Assembly: GCF_900109515.1 (NCBI RefSeq)
Contig: NZ_FOBD01000005.1
Coordinates: 248,001-312,000, forward strand
Length of the DNA stretch: 64,000 bases
Direction: 5' to 3'
From: Paenibacillus sp. OK003
GTDB lineage: Bacteria > Bacillota > Bacilli > Paenibacillales > Paenibacillaceae
Part shown: positions 25,812 to 35,170 of the stretch, one piece after another
Layout of the letters: every line of letters begins with the position of its first letter
Numbering within the stretch: position 1 is the stretch's first letter
The notes under the pieces: model-generated
Told to the model about the DNA's origin: nothing
What the model saw: the letters and a program-made list of their open reading frames with translations, nothing else
Database searches by the model: none
Position numbers and translations under genes: made by a program

Positions 25812-26501
25812 ATGAAAAATAAAAAGTGGATGTTAACCGCTGGTGTCTTCAGTATGGTATTAACAGGATCAGCAGGGGTATATGCAGGAACGCAATTGGA
25901 AACCATTAAGGCTTATTTGAACCATGGGTTAGGCATTGAAGTTAACGGACAGAAGTTCACACCAACAGGTGATCAGGGCAAGAAGCTCGTCCCTATTACA
26001 TATCAAGGCAGTACGTATCTCCCAGTTCGTTCCATTGCAGATGCGTTGAACACGGAAGTCACGTATGATTCGAAAACCAATAAAATAAGCATCGGGTCCA
26101 CAAGCTCCTCCAGTGGGTCCAGTTCCACAAGCAACAGCGGTTCGACTTCAACATCAACAGATAAAAACAAACAGGCTGAGAGTGTGAAAGCCAAGTATTT
26201 ACCGGTTGATTTCCCTTTACCAACGGATGCCAAGACCATCAGCCTGATTGAGTCTAGTGTAGAAGGTAAGAACAAAATCGTCTTTATATATACAACAAAA
26301 GAGACGCTGCTCGCGGTAGGAACATCTTACAAAGATTATTACCAGAACAAAGACCTGACTCAATACGCGCAAGACGTACAGGCGGATGGATTCAGCATTG
26401 TTGGTCGTGAAGAAGGCAAATTCGCCGTATCCATTACGGGTTCCACTTCTACAACGTACAAGGATGTTAATGAAGTAACCGTTGTGTGGGGCGAAGAGTA
26501 A
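25812..26501 (+). CDS. Secreted stalk-domain (copper amine oxidase N-like) protein
   Basis: A 229-residue exported protein. ATG 25812 follows CAGGAGGG and begins a signal peptide (KKWMLTAGVFSMVLTGSAG, cleavage near VYAG). Residues 40-95 form the stalk or copper-amine-oxidase-N-like domain: GIEVNGQKF, LVPITYQGSTYLPVRSIADAL, TYDSKTNKISIG. A Ser/Thr-rich linker follows, then a globular C-terminal domain of about 100 residues with no recognised family. Stalk domains are common in Paenibacillus wall-associated proteins. No enzyme motif is visible. Confidence 0.8.
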   Translation: MKNKKWMLTAGVFSMVLTGSAGVYAGTQLETIKAYLNHGLGIEVNGQKFTPTGDQGKKLVPITYQGSTYLPVRSIADALNTEVTYDSKTNKISIGSTSSSSGSSSTSNSGSTSTSTDKNKQAESVKAKYLPVDFPLPTDAKTISLIESSVEGKNKIVFIYTTKETLLAVGTSYKDYYQNKDLTQYAQDVQADGFSIVGREEGKFAVSITGSTSTTYKDVNEVTVVWGEE

Positions 26502-26603
26502 GGGAGCACTATCAAGTACTCATAGTCATGCTTTCATAAAAATAAACATGGGATAGTAACGCAGAACGCAGTAATTGTCCCATTTCCAAACGTCAAAACA
26601 GTA

Positions 26604-26653
26604 AAAAACCACCAGGGAAGGTCATGATATGACCGCTTCTACTGGTGGTTTTT
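26604..26653. terminator. Bidirectional terminator
   Basis: AAAAACCACCAG (26604-26615) pairs with CTGGTGGTTTTT (26642-26653) around an inner GGTCAT/ATGACC hairpin. It sits between convergent genes. Confidence 0.88.
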
Positions 26654-26746
26654 ACTAATCCAGAAATTCTTCCCGCTCAGGCAGACATAGGTAGCAAGAG
26701 GAAGAATATTTATCTTTTATTTCATAAATGTGATCTTATGATAGCG

Positions 26747-28747
26747 TTACAAGTGCTCATTGAACCATCCAGCAATATGCTCCAGACGACGTACCCGTAA
26801 GTGCGGGTGACCTCCGCGGGACAACTCGTGATTGGCTCCCGGGAAACGAACGAACCGAGTGGTCTGTCTGCGCCGCTTCAAGGCAACATATAGTTGTTCA
26901 GCTTGTTCAATCGGACAACGCAGATCCTGCTCACCATGCAAAATCAGCAGCGGCGTGCTGACATTACCCACATATGCAAGCGGAGAATGTTTCCATAACT
27001 TCTCGGTGTCATCCCATGCATTACCGCCAATCTGGTCTTCCGTGAAAAAGAATCCAATATCACTGACTCCGTAGAACGAGAGCCAGTTAGAGATGGAACG
27101 CTGAGTGACGGCTGCCTTGAAACGGTCGGTATGTCCAACAATCCAGTTGGTCATGAAGCCACCATAGCTGCCGCCAGTGACGCCCAGACGGGACTCGTCG
27201 ATAAACGGATATCGGGAAACCGCATAATCCATGGCTTCCATCAGATCACGATAATCCCCGCCGCCATAGTCACCCCGGCAGGCATTCACGAATTGCTGTC
27301 CGTATCCGAGCCCACCTCTTGGATTAATATATACAACAGCATAGCCCTGTGCTGCGAGGAGCTGAAACTCATGCATAAACGTAAAGCCATACATCATATG
27401 TGGACCGCCATGAATCTCAAGAATGGTTGGGACTTTGACTCCTTCCACCATGCCAGCCGGTTTCAGCATCCAGCCTTGCAGTCGCAGGCCATCAGAGGAA
27501 TTGAACCAGAAGGTCTCGGGTGTGCTAAGTTGGATTTCTTCAACCAGTTGAGGATTGCTATGGGTCAATTGTATAGGCTCGGCCCCAACTTCATCAGATT
27601 GAGTATACAGAAAGAGATCACCAGGACGAAGTACGTCTGCTACGGCAGCCACAATCTGTCCGTTTTCCAGCTCAGCAAACTGATAGAACTCTTTCTCGTC
27701 CGGCAAGATGTATTCGGCATGACTGCCATCTCGTGCGAATCGGGCAATCCGAACGCTACCTTCAATAGTAGCAAGACAGAGAATGGATGAACCATCACGA
27801 CTGAATACCGGGCCCGTATTAGTTAAGTGTGAGCGCATATCACCAACGAGGCTATGATTGATCTGTACATCCCAATCCTTGCTTAGACATACGGGTTGGC
27901 CGCCTGAGATCGGAAGGGTATAGAGCTTGACCAACGTAGCATTTCCATAGGAACGGTCGCTGGCAAGCAATGCAAGGGTTTGTCCATCAGGTGCGTACGT
28001 CAGCCGGCCGAAAGAGTATCCTTCCGGAGTCAACTGCTGCACGTCAGATCCGTCAGCCTTGGCACGATATACATGGTTTGTCAGGGAGTAATCGTTATGG
28101 TGCTCGCCCTCTTCCGGAAACTGAGCGATCCAGGCAATGGACTCTCCATCCGGCGACCACGCATAGTCCCCAACGTCATAATGACCTGTAGTTACAGGGA
28201 TCGCCTCTCCCCCTTCGATTGGAACACGAAAGAGATGGGTTCGTCGACCGTTCCACAGTCCACCGCTGTCAGATTTCATTCGAATTCGATCCACGACAAG
28301 TTCTTGCGGCCGTTTTTTATCGATGTCTTCCGTTTCATCTTCGTCTTTTTCGCTCATGTCCACAGATGATTTAACAAGCAAAGTGAGCCCATCCGGTGAC
28401 CAAAGCAGGGAGCTGACGCCATGCTTCAAATGGCTGACTTGCTGTGCTTCTCCACCATCTGAGGCGATCAGCCACACTTGTGTTTTGCCTTCATGTTCTC
28501 GTAAAAAAGCAAGCTGTGAACCATCCGGCGACCAAACAGGAGCGTGATCCTTATCTCCGGATGTGAAAGCTCTGTCCTTCTGGTTCTCCAGGTTAAGGAG
28601 TCTCAGGTGAGAAGAATAACCGTCTCGTGCTTTGTTTGTTTTCCGACTTACATATACCAGTTGTCCGCCCTGAGGAGACGGAGTTGGATCATTAACCCAT
28701 GTAATCTGAAAAAGATCTTCCGATGTTATGCCGCGCAGACTATTCAT
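26747..28747 (-). CDS. S9-family prolyl oligopeptidase-like serine peptidase
   Basis: A 666-residue peptidase of family S9C (acylaminoacyl-peptidase/YuxL type). The N-terminal part (about 1-400) is a beta-propeller with WSPDG repeats (APVWSPDGSQLAFLR, LLWSPDGLTLLVK, YAWSPDGESIAWI). The C-terminal alpha/beta-hydrolase has the nucleophile in GGSYGGFMTNW (about residue 510), Asp in HGEQDLRCP and His in GANHELSRGG. There is no signal peptide, so it is cytosolic and probably removes short peptides. ATG 28747 is chosen over one at 28765 because GGGAGG lies seven bases upstream. It is a single gene. Confidence 0.93.
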   Translation of the reverse strand: MNSLRGITSEDLFQITWVNDPTPSPQGGQLVYVSRKTNKARDGYSSHLRLLNLENQKDRAFTSGDKDHAPVWSPDGSQLAFLREHEGKTQVWLIASDGGEAQQVSHLKHGVSSLLWSPDGLTLLVKSSVDMSEKDEDETEDIDKKRPQELVVDRIRMKSDSGGLWNGRRTHLFRVPIEGGEAIPVTTGHYDVGDYAWSPDGESIAWIAQFPEEGEHHNDYSLTNHVYRAKADGSDVQQLTPEGYSFGRLTYAPDGQTLALLASDRSYGNATLVKLYTLPISGGQPVCLSKDWDVQINHSLVGDMRSHLTNTGPVFSRDGSSILCLATIEGSVRIARFARDGSHAEYILPDEKEFYQFAELENGQIVAAVADVLRPGDLFLYTQSDEVGAEPIQLTHSNPQLVEEIQLSTPETFWFNSSDGLRLQGWMLKPAGMVEGVKVPTILEIHGGPHMMYGFTFMHEFQLLAAQGYAVVYINPRGGLGYGQQFVNACRGDYGGGDYRDLMEAMDYAVSRYPFIDESRLGVTGGSYGGFMTNWIVGHTDRFKAAVTQRSISNWLSFYGVSDIGFFFTEDQIGGNAWDDTEKLWKHSPLAYVGNVSTPLLILHGEQDLRCPIEQAEQLYVALKRRRQTTRFVRFPGANHELSRGGHPHLRVRRLEHIAGWFNEHL

Positions 28748-29090
28748 TGTTTGTCCTCCCACCACGATCAGATTGTTTTAATTTCCTAACCTTTCCATTT
28801 ATATTAACGGAAAGCATGAGGCAGGACAACACGATTCTGAACGAACGTACTCCTATTTCTTAACAATATCGCCTATGCCCGAAAGGAATTATTGGAAGCA
28901 TGACGAATCCTAATGTTGAATAGTCATGAAATGGACGAAAAGCTGTCTGAAAATGATGTTTAATGTCAGTTGAATCTGTTTAATGAACATTGCTATTTAA
29001 GTATATTTGGTAATGCAGCTGATTTAATGAGCTGCACCCCGTTTATATAGATCATTCTTGTCTCAGTCACCATGAAGGAGGAGCATCACT
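28748..29090. other. Divergent intergenic region
   Basis: AT-rich, with no gene or clear repeat seen. It must hold the promoters of the S9 peptidase and the STM3941-like gene. Confidence 0.4.
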
Positions 29091-29660
29091 TTGTCCACAT
29101 CCTATGATCAACAGCACGTGGAATACCCAAGCCGGAAACGAATGGCATGGCTTACATTGGGGGCGGCACTTTTTGTAGCAGCCGGATTTTTTTTGATGTT
29201 AGATGATTCTTTAGCCAAGGGATCTGCCATTTCTTCGGTTATAGGTTTGTTCTCTATTTTGTTTTTCGGGCTTTGTCTCTGCTACAGCCTGGTGAAGATG
29301 ATTAAGAAGGAACCTTCCTTTGTTGTTGATGATCATGGGTTTGTGGATGCATCTTCTTACACATCAGGAGGGTTAATTGCCTGGAAAGATGTTGAGAATA
29401 TTTTTATGTATGAATTCATGGGACAGAAGATGATTGGGGTTAAATTGTGGGACGAGAAAGCGTTTCTGGATCGCCAGAATGGGATGAAGCGCAAACTAAT
29501 GACGGTAAACAGCAGCATGGTCGATGCTACGGTAAGCATTGCCCAGAACAGCCTCACATTACCACTGGACCAGTTGTATATCATGATGGTGGAGCGTTGG
29601 AAGCAATCGATTGAAAGGTCGAGTGAAGGAAGTAGCTTTGATCTATTTAATAATAAATAG
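29091..29660 (+). CDS. STM3941-like membrane protein
   Basis: A 189-residue protein. The start is TTG with AAGGAGG nine bases upstream. Two hydrophobic helices (about residues 17-37 and 47-69) are followed by a soluble domain with SFVVDDHGFVDASSYTSGG, AWKDVENIFMYEFMGQKMI and GVKLWD, the pattern of the STM3941 family. The family has no known biochemical role. The next gene follows 35 bases later on the same strand. Confidence 0.72.
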   Translation: MSTSYDQQHVEYPSRKRMAWLTLGAALFVAAGFFLMLDDSLAKGSAISSVIGLFSILFFGLCLCYSLVKMIKKEPSFVVDDHGFVDASSYTSGGLIAWKDVENIFMYEFMGQKMIGVKLWDEKAFLDRQNGMKRKLMTVNSSMVDATVSIAQNSLTLPLDQLYIMMVERWKQSIERSSEGSSFDLFNNK

Positions 29661-29695
29661 ATCATGAGGAATATTGTCAGATTGGAGGAGTACAG

Positions 29696-30562
29696 ATGCA
29701 ACAAGGAAATCAGACGCGTACGATCCAGCTGCCCGATGGGACAACACTGCCTGCAATCGGACAGGGAACATGGTATATGGGTGAGAAGCAATCCAGTCGG
29801 AGAGAAGAAGTTCAGGCACTGCGTTATGGTATTGAACGTGGAATGACAGTAATAGATACGGCTGAGATGTATGCTGAAGGCGGGGCGGAAGAGGTCACTG
29901 GTGAGGCGATAAAAGACTGTCGCGATGATGTATTCCTGGTATCCAAGGTGTATCCTCATCATGCGGATCGGAAGCAGATGATTACCGCTTGTGAGCGCAG
30001 CCTTTCGCGTCTGGGTACAGATCGCTTGGATCTGTACCTGCTGCACTGGCGTGGAGGTGTGCCGTTGGAGGAGACGGTTGAAGCTCTGGAACAGCTGAAA
30101 CAATCAGGCAAAATTCTGCGCTGGGGTGTTTCGAATCTGGATACAGAGGACATGCAGGAGCTCTGGAACATTCCAGCTGGTCAGCATTGTGCAGTGAATC
30201 AGGTGCTGTATCATGCAGCTTCTCGTGGTATTGAATACGAGCTTCTTCCCTGGTTGAGGGAACGCCTTATTCCTGTTATGGCCTATTGTCCGCTGGCCCA
30301 AGGTGGCAGGCTTCGTAAAGAATTGTTGGAGCATTCAGTCATCCGTGAGATTGCCGAGGATCGAGGAGTCAGTCCTTCGCAAATTGCGTTATCCTGGGTT
30401 ATCAGGGATGGAGACATACTGGCGATCCCGAAAGCTGTACAGCTGAATCATGTTGCAGAAAATGCTGCGGCGATGGACGTTATTTTGACCCAAGATGAAG
30501 TTGTTCGGTTGAATGAGGCATTCCCTGCACCTAAGGGTAAAGTGCCTTTGGATATCGTATAG
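29696..30562 (+). CDS. Aldo/keto reductase
   Basis: A 288-residue NADPH-dependent reductase with an (alpha/beta)8 barrel. The tetrad is visible: Asp and Tyr in VIDTAEMYAEGGAEE, Lys in FLVSKVYPHH and His in LYLLHWRGG. The cofactor-binding C-terminal segment LAIPKAVQLNHVAENA is present. The ribosome site TTGGAGGAG precedes the ATG. It belongs to the same superfamily as the broken gene at 268-1010 but is a different branch. The substrate is unknown. Confidence 0.93.
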   Translation: MQQGNQTRTIQLPDGTTLPAIGQGTWYMGEKQSSRREEVQALRYGIERGMTVIDTAEMYAEGGAEEVTGEAIKDCRDDVFLVSKVYPHHADRKQMITACERSLSRLGTDRLDLYLLHWRGGVPLEETVEALEQLKQSGKILRWGVSNLDTEDMQELWNIPAGQHCAVNQVLYHAASRGIEYELLPWLRERLIPVMAYCPLAQGGRLRKELLEHSVIREIAEDRGVSPSQIALSWVIRDGDILAIPKAVQLNHVAENAAAMDVILTQDEVVRLNEAFPAPKGKVPLDIV

Positions 30563-30624
30563 AGACTTCTTGTCAGGCCGATTACATCATACAATGACCG
30601 TAGTTGGAAGAATCAAGAGTAATA

Positions 30625-30655
30625 AGAGCAGATCTGAGGATCTGTTCTTTTTTTG
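30625..30655 (+). terminator. Intrinsic terminator
   Basis: AGAGCAGATC (30625-30634), loop TGAG, and GATCTGTTCT (30639-30648), followed by a run of T. Confidence 0.9.
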
Positions 30656-30683
30656 CATTTGGGGCCATTTTAAATAAATGGGC

Positions 30684-30720
30684 TTTACAACAACAAATCA
30701 CTAGTGTACTATGTAACTAA
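30684..30720 (+). promoter_or_regulatory. Promoter of the second GntR/ABC operon
   Basis: TTTACA (30684-30689) and TACTAT (30707-30712) are 17 bases apart. An imperfect dyad TAGTGTAC-TA-TGTAACTA overlaps the -10 (30702-30719) and may be the GntR operator. Confidence 0.6.
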
Positions 30721-30750
30721 CACACAGATACAGAGAGGAGCGAGGACATT

Positions 30751-31161
30751 GTGAGCATTGAATTTGACAACAACTTGCCAATCTACCTGCAGATTATGCA
30801 GTACATCAAAAGACAGATTGTGACCGGGACACTTAAGGCAGGCGATAAAATTCCTTCGGTTCGTGAGCTCGCGGCCGAATTACAGATCAATCCTAATACA
30901 GTACAGCGAACATTTCAGGAGTTGGAGCGGGAAGAAGTGGTTGAAACCAAGCGAGGTCTGGGCCGATACGTGACAAGTGAGGAGTCGAAAATTATGACGA
31001 TCAAAAAAGAGATGGCTGGTGAATTGCTGGAGCGTTTTCTGACAGGAATGCAGGAGCTGGGCATCGAAGAACAGGATATCGTAAATATCGTCGCTGATGC
31101 CGTTGCGGAAGGAAAACAATCACTGCATCGCGATGGAATAGGAGGAACAGTGAATGAGTAA
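30751..31161 (+). CDS. GntR-family regulator, YtrA subfamily
   Basis: A 136-residue regulator starting with GTG, with GAGAGGAG about nine bases upstream. The winged-helix domain contains IPSVRELAAELQINPNTVQR and a typical wing (EVVETKRGLGRYV). The C-terminal part is short and helical. It overlaps the ATPase gene by 8 bases. It is a paralogue in layout of the operon at 13.2 kb. Likely a self-repressor of the ABC transporter. Confidence 0.9.
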   Translation: MSIEFDNNLPIYLQIMQYIKRQIVTGTLKAGDKIPSVRELAAELQINPNTVQRTFQELEREEVVETKRGLGRYVTSEESKIMTIKKEMAGELLERFLTGMQELGIEEQDIVNIVADAVAEGKQSLHRDGIGGTVNE

Positions 31162-31852
31162 TATTCTTGAGCTGAACCATGTAAGCAAAACGTATGGCGG
31201 CAAGAAAGCTCTTCATGACATCACGCTTGAAATCGCACCAGGCCGAATTGTAGGTCTGCTGGGCAGTAACGGCAGCGGTAAAAGCACTTTGATGAAGCTG
31301 GTTGCAGGGCTTCTGCACCCCAGCAGTGGAGATGTTCGTGTCACGGGGAAAGCGGTTGGCTTGGAAACGAAGTCGCTGGTATCTTTTATGCCGGACCGCC
31401 CATTAACCGAGAGTTGGATGAAGGTACGGGACGCGATTGCGTATTACCGCGATTTCTACGCTGATTTTGATGAAGCCAAAGCAAGAGAGATGCTTGATTT
31501 CATGAAGCTTGAAGAGGGAGAAAAGGTAAGACATTTGTCGAAAGGCATGAATGAACGATTACAACTAACACTGGCTCTTTCCCGTAAGGCTCGTCTTTAT
31601 CTGCTCGATGAACCGATTGGCGGGGTAGACCCGGTTGCCCGGGGCAAAATTCTGGATGCGATTGTGAAGTTCTATGACGAAGACAGCAGTCTGATCATCT
31701 CTACACATCTTGTAACGGATATCGAACGAATTTTTGATGAAGTGATCTTCATCCGTGAAGGTGAGCTGGTGATGCGGGAAGAAGTGGAGACACTGCGTCT
31801 CAAGTACGGTAAAAGTGTGGATGAGATGTTCAAGGAGGTTTATGCGGAATGA
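31154..31852 (+). CDS. ABC transporter ATP-binding protein (YtrB-like)
   Basis: A 232-residue ATPase: Walker A GSNGSGKST near residue 37, signature LSKGMNERLQL, Walker B LYLLDEPIGGVDP, H-loop STHLVTDIER. The tail is shorter than in the 13.6 kb ATPase. It overlaps the permease gene by 4 bases (ATGA). One operon with its GntR regulator. Confidence 0.92.
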   Translation: MSNILELNHVSKTYGGKKALHDITLEIAPGRIVGLLGSNGSGKSTLMKLVAGLLHPSSGDVRVTGKAVGLETKSLVSFMPDRPLTESWMKVRDAIAYYRDFYADFDEAKAREMLDFMKLEEGEKVRHLSKGMNERLQLTLALSRKARLYLLDEPIGGVDPVARGKILDAIVKFYDEDSSLIISTHLVTDIERIFDEVIFIREGELVMREEVETLRLKYGKSVDEMFKEVYAE

Positions 31853-32589
31853 TGACACTGCTGAAGTATGACTTTAGAAGGAATTGGAACACATTGCTGG
31901 CTGGGCTAGCCGTATTGATTATTGTTCAAATTGGGCTGTCCTTGTTTGTTTCAGATATAACTGCAAGTGCTATAGGTGTTATTGTATATGTCGGAGTAGG
32001 CGTGTCCATATATGTGAAAATGATCAAAACGTATTGGTCCAACATCCGTTCGTACAATCGCCGCCTTGTGCCGGTAACAGGACTGTCTCATGTCTTATCC
32101 CCGATCATATTCGGAACGCTCTGCGGGCTGGGTTTGCTGGCTGTTGCCACCATTCACTACTTTATTTTCAGTGCAACGCATACAGGGATCAACTTTGCCA
32201 GCTTTATTAACGATTCGGGCATTCATCTTTCGGAGATTGTTTCGTTGCTATTGTTTTTCTGGTGGGTAGCTTTGTTCTGTATCATAATCATCTTCCTCTC
32301 CATTTCGATTGGAGGCAGCTTCCGCTTTAAAACAGGACCTTGGATTAGTATCGTCGCATTTTTCGTACTAATCAATGTCATTAGCTGGCTGGAGAATACC
32401 ATCTTCTCGGGTCGCTTTAACCCGGATGAATTATTTCAGGTAACGGAAAAAAGTACAGGGCTCTCCATTATGTCCAATCGAATCATGTGGTCAGATGGAA
32501 CGTGGGCAAGTATTATCTTTGAAATCATCGTGGCTGTAATTTTGGTTGGCGTTGCCGTATATCTGAATAATAGAAAAGTTGAAGTTTAA
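31849..32589 (+). CDS. ABC transporter permease of the second GntR operon
   Basis: A 246-residue integral membrane protein with six likely helices (for instance TLLAGLAVLIIVQIGLSLFV, LLFFWWVALFCIIIIFLSI). It begins MTLLKYDFRRNW, usual for ABC-2-type permeases. No large soluble domain is present, unlike the 14.5 kb permease. It is the last gene and is followed by a terminator. The exported molecule is unknown. Confidence 0.88.
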   Translation: MMTLLKYDFRRNWNTLLAGLAVLIIVQIGLSLFVSDITASAIGVIVYVGVGVSIYVKMIKTYWSNIRSYNRRLVPVTGLSHVLSPIIFGTLCGLGLLAVATIHYFIFSATHTGINFASFINDSGIHLSEIVSLLLFFWWVALFCIIIIFLSISIGGSFRFKTGPWISIVAFFVLINVISWLENTIFSGRFNPDELFQVTEKSTGLSIMSNRIMWSDGTWASIIFEIIVAVILVGVAVYLNNRKVEV

Positions 32590-32592
32590 GTT

Positions 32593-32629
32593 AAAAATCT
32601 GTCAGCTGCAGTTTAGCTGGCAGATTTTT
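32593..32629. terminator. Bidirectional terminator
   Basis: AAAAATCTGTCAGCT (32593-32607) pairs with AGCTGGCAGATTTTT (32615-32629). Confidence 0.92.
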
Positions 32630-32726
32630 ATATTTTGAAGCAATCACCAGTTCTTATACGTAAATGGGGATATATGTCGTTTGGCAATAAAAGATGTACT
32701 TTAGGCAGAATTATTAGGCAGAATCA

Positions 32727-33620
32727 TTATGCAGAGTCACTGCCTTCTGCCTTTACAATAGGTTCCTCTCCGTGGTGGCTCCGCACTCCTCCAGAAGTCC
32801 GTTCAGGCATTGCTTCAAGCTCGGTTTCCGCATAGCGTGCCAATACTTTGGCGGCTGTCTCAGACATTCGTTTTCGAAGCGCAGCGTTGTCTGCAATCCG
32901 TACCCGTTTGCCTAGAAAACGCATTTTGGACAGTACGTAATCCAGCTCATTTCGCGGAATGGTTAGTTCAATGCGGTACGTCTGTTGGGCTTCCACAAAT
33001 TCCACCTGCTTCTCGAAGCAGGAAAAGGCATATAGAATTCGCGACAACTCCTGATTAAACTCCGGCAGCACTTCGATCGTTACGGTTGTCTTCCGGTTCT
33101 CCGTTAAAATGGCGATTTTGGCAGCATACTGAGAAGCTGTTTCCGGTTGAAGCGGCTGGGCTTCCGCGGTAATGATGCTATGCAGCTTGGTGGACATCAG
33201 TTTGTTGTAGAGTGGAGCATACCAGAGTACGTACCATTCTTTTTTGACCATGGAATATTCGAGTTTGTAGGGGTATCCAAACTGATCCTGGCTGATTCGT
33301 CCATTGCGGACACGCCCTGTCAAACGAAACCCTTGATGATGCAAAATCATCTGCCGTAATGGTTTGAGCAGCGGATGAAAGACACTGTTTTCTTCACTTT
33401 TGGCTTTTTCGGTCAGGTAATCCTGAAGGTCCAGATCCTGCTCTGCATCCAGCATTTCATGCATTTTGTGCAACGTGTCAGGGTGCAGCGCTTCTGGTGC
33501 GGCAGGGTGATTCAGCATCATGCGCAGCCAGGCCCGTTCCTGGGATGTCCAGGTGAAAAGTCCGGTTTCATTCAATCTCGTCATCATCTGGTAGTTGAAC
33601 ATCTTCTCGAACAGATTCAT
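32727..33620 (-). CDS. WYL-domain protein, second of a pair
   Basis: A 297-residue protein. ATG 33620 is used. An in-frame TTG at 33632 sits too close to GGAG to be the start. The WYL-type motif appears as KKEWYVLWYAP near residue 165. The C-terminal third has the usual WCX-like end with IPRNELDYVLSKMRFLGKRV. A classic N-terminal helix-turn-helix is not obvious. It overlaps the preceding WYL gene by 53 bases, so the two are co-translated and probably form a pair. It diverges from the Ro60/Y-RNA locus, and WYL proteins are common controllers of nucleic-acid repair and defence genes. Confidence 0.82.
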   Translation of the reverse strand: MNLFEKMFNYQMMTRLNETGLFTWTSQERAWLRMMLNHPAAPEALHPDTLHKMHEMLDAEQDLDLQDYLTEKAKSEENSVFHPLLKPLRQMILHHQGFRLTGRVRNGRISQDQFGYPYKLEYSMVKKEWYVLWYAPLYNKLMSTKLHSIITAEAQPLQPETASQYAAKIAILTENRKTTVTIEVLPEFNQELSRILYAFSCFEKQVEFVEAQQTYRIELTIPRNELDYVLSKMRFLGKRVRIADNAALRKRMSETAAKVLARYAETELEAMPERTSGGVRSHHGEEPIVKAEGSDSA

Positions 33621-34923
33621 AATATTGCGCAATCTCCTTCCATTCCTTAATCATCTCCTGACGCAGCCTCTGTGGAGCGATCACCTCGCAGCTTGAACCA
33701 AAACTCCGAAGCCACGGCTTAATCTCGGTGGTACCGTTGACCTGAATTTCATACAGAAAGGTATGTTCCGTTTCGGGCGTAATCATTCCCCATTGGCCTT
33801 GCAAACGAACCCGATCCAGAATGAAGTTACGCTGGCCGTCCTGAGGATGGAAGAAGCGTGCTTGAACCGTTACGGTGTTCCCCGTATCCACCAGCCAGCT
33901 GTAGCGGCTGATTTCGGCCCACTGTTGCTTCAATTCGAGCATATATTCTTCTTCAATCGAATCCTGTTCCTCCAGCTGTGTAATGCCTTCCATCCGGAAT
34001 TTCACAAAGCCACGGCGTCCCTGATATCCAATGACATACCAGCGGCCATACTGATGGTCATAGACCACTTCAAGTGGTACGATCCGGTTGGATCGTCCGC
34101 CTGCTTCCCGTTCAAAGCGTGGATTCGTATTCTGCGAACTGTAGCTGGACGGTTTTTTGGGTGAATAATACAGAAACTGGATATGTTTTCGTTGGCGAAT
34201 CGCACTAAGCAGAGTGTACAGATGTGCTTCGTCCAGAATGCGTGAATAATAGTGGTACTTATATATGAATGGCTCGGTGGCTTCTTCCTGCGGATAACTT
34301 GCGGCAATGGCTTTTTTGAGACTGTCGCGCAATAAATATCCCTGCACGGACGGAACCTGGGTGTTCGCCATAATATCCACAAAATCATACAGCTCCAGCT
34401 GTTCTTCTACGGTTAGACCCGTAAGTACGTCCTGCTGCAAAAGGTAACGATAGGGCCTGCCGCCGGGTTGCTTGCGGATCACCCCGACTTCTTCCAGATA
34501 CTTCAGATCGGAGCGAATGGTCTTTTCGTCAGGCAGCGCCAGTTCCTCTGGCAGATCCGCGCAGCAGGCATCCAGTAATTCCATAGCGGTTAAAGCTTGA
34601 TCTTGCAGGGTATGCAAAAGGATAGAAAGACGCTGAACTTCAGTCTCTTTCATCGACTTGGCGCGAAAGAGGAAGAGCAGCATGGGCTCAGCAGATTCTC
34701 CGTACTGGAAGCGGACGAGATCCGCCATTTCTTTGTTTGGTTCCGAGCCTGAGCGTTGGTCAGCGACGGTCTGCATAATTTCTTTTAATCTGCGTTGGGT
34801 TTTATCAAAAGTATGTACGGATATGCCAAGCCGTTCGGCATACTGTTTACGGTTGTACGCACCACTTGTCAGGGACAACATGCGCAGAAATTGAATTTCT
34901 TTGTCAAAGCTTTCTTTAGCCAT
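33568..34923 (-). CDS. WYL-domain transcriptional regulator with HTH, first of a pair
   Basis: A 451-residue regulator. The N-terminal helix-turn-helix is GAYNRKQYAERLGISVHTFDK near residue 20 (quoted here as NRKQYAERLGISVHTFDK). A second winged-helix-like part lies near 150 (LKYLEEVGVIRKQPGGRPYRY). The WYL domain follows: RIVPLEVVYDHQYGRWYVIG near residue 290, then FVKFRMEGITQLEE. The start follows AAGGAG. It is transcribed away from the Y-RNA/Ro60/RlaP genes with a 440-base shared upstream region, so it may control them. Confidence 0.88.
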   Translation of the reverse strand: MAKESFDKEIQFLRMLSLTSGAYNRKQYAERLGISVHTFDKTQRRLKEIMQTVADQRSGSEPNKEMADLVRFQYGESAEPMLLFLFRAKSMKETEVQRLSILLHTLQDQALTAMELLDACCADLPEELALPDEKTIRSDLKYLEEVGVIRKQPGGRPYRYLLQQDVLTGLTVEEQLELYDFVDIMANTQVPSVQGYLLRDSLKKAIAASYPQEEATEPFIYKYHYYSRILDEAHLYTLLSAIRQRKHIQFLYYSPKKPSSYSSQNTNPRFEREAGGRSNRIVPLEVVYDHQYGRWYVIGYQGRRGFVKFRMEGITQLEEQDSIEEEYMLELKQQWAEISRYSWLVDTGNTVTVQARFFHPQDGQRNFILDRVRLQGQWGMITPETEHTFLYEIQVNGTTEIKPWLRSFGSSCEVIAPQRLRQEMIKEWKEIAQYYESVREDVQLPDDDEIE

Positions 34924-35170
34924 GAATATTCACTCCTTGGTGGCCTGGAGTCAGGCGGATATAGTGGATGACTAAGTTGGCAGAACAATTCTGCGATATA
35001 TAGAAACATTCGTGATCTTCCCATTTACTATATCCCTACATTGTATCAGGATGAGTGGCTGGTTTCATTTTAAACTTATGGAGGTCGCCATACTTTCGCC
35101 ATGTTCGCGTGCAGACGTGTGAGGCATAATAAGGTTGTGAAGCGGGACAGCAACAAACTCTGCGGATCAA
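34924..35170. promoter_or_regulatory. Shared upstream region of the WYL and Y-RNA/Ro60 units
   Basis: No gene is seen. It must hold the divergent promoters. A TTGGCA (34977-34982) with an AT-rich stretch 17 bases downstream and a CATAAT (35125-35130) are the only promoter-like words I find, and both are weak. Confidence 0.35.
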